Assembly: GCA_964473205.1 (NCBI GenBank)
Contig: CAYYOK010000063.1
Location: 1-19,198, forward strand
Source of the DNA: CAYMRL01 sp964473205
Lineage (GTDB): Bacteria > Deinococcota > Deinococci > Deinococcales > Trueperaceae
Reading direction: 5' to 3'
Length of the DNA: 19,198 nucleotides
Each line of letters starts with the position of its first letter. The stretch's first letter is position 1. The position numbers were made by a program, and so were the translations under genes. This document shows positions 16,287 through 19,198 of the stretch, in pieces. The notes under the pieces were generated by a model. The model was not told where the DNA came from. It saw nothing but the letters and a program-made list of their open reading frames with translations, and did not search any database.

Positions 16287-18040
16287 ACACGTTTCGTGAC
16301 CTAGGGCCGTACCTCCGCAGGCACCGCTTGGCCTTCCTCCTCGGCGTGTGCCTGCTGGTGCTCAACGCGTTCCTCGCCACGCTCATCCCGATCATCCCCG
16401 GGCGCATCATCGACGGCTTCACGACCGGCATGGGCATGGGCGAGCTGTGGCGCAACCTCGCGCTGCTGGTGGGCTTGGCCCTGGTCGGCGCGGTGATCAT
16501 GGTGCTGGTCAGGCGCCTCATCCTCGGCGCGAGCTGGGAGATCCAGTTCTGGATCCGGCGCGACATCTTCGAGCACTTCACTCGGCTCGACGGCAACTAC
16601 TTCGACAACACGCGCGTCGGCGACCTGATGGCCCGGCTGACCGCCGACCTCAACGCCGTGCGCATGCTGATCGGCATCGCGATCATGCAGGGCTGCAGCA
16701 CCGCGCTGATGATCGGCTTCACCATCTACCGGATGGTGGACCTCAGCCCCAGCCTGGCGCTGCTGACGGTGGCCGTCGTCCCGTTCATCTCGCTGACGTT
16801 CTTCGTGCTGCTGAGGATCATCCACCGGCGTTACACGCGCGTCCAGGAGCAGTTCTCCGAGGTCTCGGCGATGGCACAGGAGAACTTCAGCGGCATCAGG
16901 GTCGTCAAGGGCTTCGGCATCGAGAACCGCGAGATGGGCAAGTTCGCGGAGCTCAACGACGAGTTTGTCAAGCGCAACCTCGCGCTGACGCGCGTCGACG
17001 GCCCCCTCCATCCGCTGATGGAGTTCATGTTCGGCCTCACCGTCGCCGTGCTGGTGCTCGTCGGCGGTCGCCTGGTGCTGGGGGTGGGCTCCGAGCTCTC
17101 CATCGGCCAGTTCTCGAGCTTCATCCTGCTGTTCGAGGGCATCCAGTGGCCGCTGGTGGCGCTCGGCTGGATCGGCAACATGCTGCAGCGCGGCTCCACC
17201 TCGTGGGGGCGCCTCAAGGAGATACTCGCCTCCGTTCCCGAGGTCACGGACGGGCCCGAGACCGACTACTCCCTGCGCGAGATCGAAGGCGAGATCGAGT
17301 TCCGCAACGTCAGCGTCAGCTTCGCCGGCGTCAAGGCTCTCGACGACGTCAGCTTCCTAGTGCGCGCCGGCGAGTCGGTCGGCATCACCGGCCGGACCGG
17401 CTCGGGCAAGACGCTGATAGTCCAGCTGATCACGCGCCTGACGAACCCCGACTCAGGCGAGATCCTGATCGACGGCATCGACCACCGCCGCTACCCGGTG
17501 GAGGTGATCAGGCGCTTCATCGGCCTGGTGCCGCAGGAGCCGTTCCTGTTCTCCGACACGATCGCGGAGAACATCGCGTACGGCGTGCCGGAGGCGCCGG
17601 CCGAGGAGCTCGCGCCGCGCGTCAGGGCCGCAGCCGAGCTGGCACAGCTGGCCGGCGACGTCGACGAGTTCCCCCTCGGCTTCGCGACCAGCCTGGGCGA
17701 GAGGGGCGTGACCCTCTCCGGCGGCCAGCGCCAGCGCACCGCGATCGCGCGCGCGCTGATCCGCGACCCGAAGGTCCTGATCCTCGACGACGCGCTCTCG
17801 GCCGTCGACACCCAGACCGAGACCCACATCCTAGGCGGGCTGAGGCGCGTGCAGAGCGGCAGGACCACGATCGTCGTCGCTCACCGCGTCAGCGCGTTCC
17901 AGAACGTCGACCGCATCTACGTGCTCGAGCTGGGACGCATCGTCGAGCAGGGCACACACGACGAGCTGCTCACACTCGACGGCCGCTACGCCGACATCGA
18001 CAGGCGGCAGCAGCTCGAGGCCGACATGGAGGCGGCGTGA
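16280..18040 (+). CDS. ABC exporter half-transporter, MdlA/TmrA-like, degenerate-site subunit
   Basis: This is a transmembrane-plus-ATPase half-transporter that should pair with the next gene's product to export lipids, drugs or peptides. Counting from GTG 16280 (586 residues), six membrane helices occupy about 15-310. The ATPase domain has Walker A GRTGSGKT at 371-378, the Q-loop glutamine at 419 (VPQEPFLF), signature LSGGQ at 479-483 and H-loop His535. Walker B reads LILDDALSAVD, so the catalytic Glu is Asp504, as in E. coli MdlA and the non-canonical halves of heterodimeric exporters. GTG 16280 is preferred because GGAG lies 4 nt upstream; in-frame ATG 16247 lacks a Shine-Dalgarno and would add 11 residues. 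The stop overlaps the next start (GTGA). The substrate cannot be predicted. Confidence 0.94.
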   Translation: MLDTFRDLGPYLRRHRLAFLLGVCLLVLNAFLATLIPIIPGRIIDGFTTGMGMGELWRNLALLVGLALVGAVIMVLVRRLILGASWEIQFWIRRDIFEHFTRLDGNYFDNTRVGDLMARLTADLNAVRMLIGIAIMQGCSTALMIGFTIYRMVDLSPSLALLTVAVVPFISLTFFVLLRIIHRRYTRVQEQFSEVSAMAQENFSGIRVVKGFGIENREMGKFAELNDEFVKRNLALTRVDGPLHPLMEFMFGLTVAVLVLVGGRLVLGVGSELSIGQFSSFILLFEGIQWPLVALGWIGNMLQRGSTSWGRLKEILASVPEVTDGPETDYSLREIEGEIEFRNVSVSFAGVKALDDVSFLVRAGESVGITGRTGSGKTLIVQLITRLTNPDSGEILIDGIDHRRYPVEVIRRFIGLVPQEPFLFSDTIAENIAYGVPEAPAEELAPRVRAAAELAQLAGDVDEFPLGFATSLGERGVTLSGGQRQRTAIARALIRDPKVLILDDALSAVDTQTETHILGGLRRVQSGRTTIVVAHRVSAFQNVDRIYVLELGRIVEQGTHDELLTLDGRYADIDRRQQLEADMEAA

Positions 18041-19198
18041 GCACGGATCCGGAGCAGAGCCGGCACAGCGGCGGCTCCGAGGCGCCAGGTCGGCGCCCGG
18101 CGCGCCTGACCGACATGGACCTGCCCGACTACTCGGTCGCGGCCGAGCGTGCCGCCTACCGCGATAGGCGCCATCAGCGCGGCAACCGCATGCTGCAGGA
18201 GAGCCTCCTCGACGAGGACGGCGAGGCGTTCGAGAAGGCCTACGACCACACGATGATGCGGCGGCTGCTGGGCTTCCTGAAGCCCTACAAGCTGCAGCTC
18301 GTCTCGGCGATCGGCCTGCTGCTGCTGACCAGCGCCCTCGCCCCTGCCTTCCCGGCGCTGTTGGCCGCCGCCATGGACCGTTACCTGCTGGCCGACCAGC
18401 CTCCCTTCTCGCTGCTCAGCATCGATCAGCGCCTCAGAGGCCTTTTAGACATCACCCTGATCTACCTCGGCCTGCGCGTCCTGAGCTTCGGCCTGCGCTA
18501 CGGCTATACCTACCTGATCTCGTGGCTGGGCCAGAAGATCATCTACGACATGCGGCGGCTGATGTTCGCCAAGATCCAGCGGCTGCACATGGGCTTCTTC
18601 GACCGCACGCCTGTCGGGCGCCTGATCACGCGCATCACCTCCGACGTAGACGCGATCCAGCAGATGATGACCGACGGCCTCGTCGGGCTCATCGCCGACG
18701 TCGGCATGATGGTCGGCCTGCTGATCTACATGTTCTCGATCAACTGGCGGCTGGCGCTGATCACGCTGGTCGTCATGCCGTTCTTGTACCTGACGATCGA
18801 CTTCCTCAGGCGCCGCATCCGCACCGCCTACCGGGCCGTGCGCCTGCGCCTGTCGAAGTCCAACTCCTACCTGGCCGAGAACCTCAGCGGCATGAAGACC
18901 GTCCAGCTCTTCAACCGCGAGGCGCGCAACCAGCGCCGCTTCGACCGGCTCAACCTCGACCTCCTCGAGGCCTACGACGAGCAGATCCGCTGGTTCAGCC
19001 TCTTCTTCCCCTCGGTCAACCTGCTCGCCGCCGTCTCGAGCGGTCTGATCCTGCTCTACGCCGGCAGCCAGATCCTGGGCGCCGAGGCGCTGGCCGGCGC
19101 CGGCATCACCGTCGGCGTGCTGGTCGCGTACATCCAGTACTCCGGCATGTTCTTCCGGCCGCTGCAGGACCTGTCGGAGAAGTTCAACATCATCCAGG
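18037..19198 (+). CDS. ABC exporter half-transporter, MdlB/TmrB-like (3' end outside window)
   Basis: GTG 18037 overlaps the previous stop (GTGA), so translation is coupled; 387 codons are visible. About 75 hydrophilic N-terminal residues (MDLPDYSVAAERAAYRD and LLDEDGEAFEKAYDH) precede the membrane domain, which begins near MRRLLGFLKPYKLQL. The intracellular-loop signature FFDRTPVGRLITRITSDVDA and the segment ENLSGMKTVQLFNREA are typical of the MdlB/YheH/BmrD-type partner of heterodimeric exporters. The membrane domain continues to the window edge (QYSGMFFRPLQDLSEKFN). The ATPase domain is not in the window. From the family, it should carry the canonical Walker B Glu that the first subunit lacks; this is a prediction. 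Confidence 0.93.
   Translation, partial: MSTDPEQSRHSGGSEAPGRRPARLTDMDLPDYSVAAERAAYRDRRHQRGNRMLQESLLDEDGEAFEKAYDHTMMRRLLGFLKPYKLQLVSAIGLLLLTSALAPAFPALLAAAMDRYLLADQPPFSLLSIDQRLRGLLDITLIYLGLRVLSFGLRYGYTYLISWLGQKIIYDMRRLMFAKIQRLHMGFFDRTPVGRLITRITSDVDAIQQMMTDGLVGLIADVGMMVGLLIYMFSINWRLALITLVVMPFLYLTIDFLRRRIRTAYRAVRLRLSKSNSYLAENLSGMKTVQLFNREARNQRRFDRLNLDLLEAYDEQIRWFSLFFPSVNLLAAVSSGLILLYAGSQILGAEALAGAGITVGVLVAYIQYSGMFFRPLQDLSEKFNIIQ

Overview
The window is about 19.2 kb of very GC-rich, gene-dense bacterial chromosome, probably from the Deinococcota (Deinococcus-Thermus), perhaps a Trueperales-like lineage. That assignment is an inference. It rests on GC-rich codon use, frequent GTG/TTG starts, an MdlAB/TmrAB-like heterodimeric ABC exporter, and several starts where a TANNNT -10 box lies only 7-8 nt before the start codon with no Shine-Dalgarno sequence. 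That last arrangement is the leaderless-mRNA layout described in Deinococcus. There is no sign of a mobile element, CRISPR array, tRNA or rRNA; this looks like core chromosome.

Layout, left to right. Positions 1-999 (+) hold the 3' part of carB (carbamoyl-phosphate synthase large subunit), with an unusually short regulatory C-terminus. Positions 1045-10802 are a long minus-strand block. In transcription order (right to left) it holds: rlmN (radical-SAM 23S rRNA/tRNA methyltransferase); an exported TPR-repeat protein; a membrane-anchored protein with two SPOR domains, start/stop-coupled to rex (redox-sensing NADH/NAD+ repressor); a long-chain polyprenyl diphosphate synthase; RNase R; and a 531-residue protein of unknown function with a possible B3-like N-terminal domain. 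SPOR, rex, prenyl synthase and rnr are packed with gaps of -1, 44 and 28 bp, so they probably share transcripts, although the SPOR and prenyl synthase genes each seem to have their own leaderless promoter.

At 10803-10933 a divergent intergenic region separates rlmN from the plus-strand genes: glgC (ADP-glucose pyrophosphorylase), ftsH (AAA+ membrane protease), a PASTA-repeat membrane protein whose cytoplasmic part resembles a kinase N-lobe without a catalytic domain, and two ABC exporter half-transporters. The first half-transporter has an Asp in place of the Walker B catalytic Glu. The second is cut by the window end. They overlap by GTGA and should form one heterodimer. A 29-codon ORF behind a good -10 box precedes the exporter pair and overlaps its likely GTG start.

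Themes: cell envelope and septum (SPOR, PASTA, FtsH, TPR), respiration and redox (Rex next to a probable menaquinone side-chain synthase), and RNA metabolism (RNase R, RlmN). I see no clear defence or mobile system. The least ordinary items are the uncharacterised 531-residue protein, the kinase-like PASTA protein, the shortened CarB regulatory domain, the leader ORF before the exporter, and the leaderless promoter pattern. No gene-free stretch exceeds 300 bp; the longest is 219 bp between glgC and ftsH.
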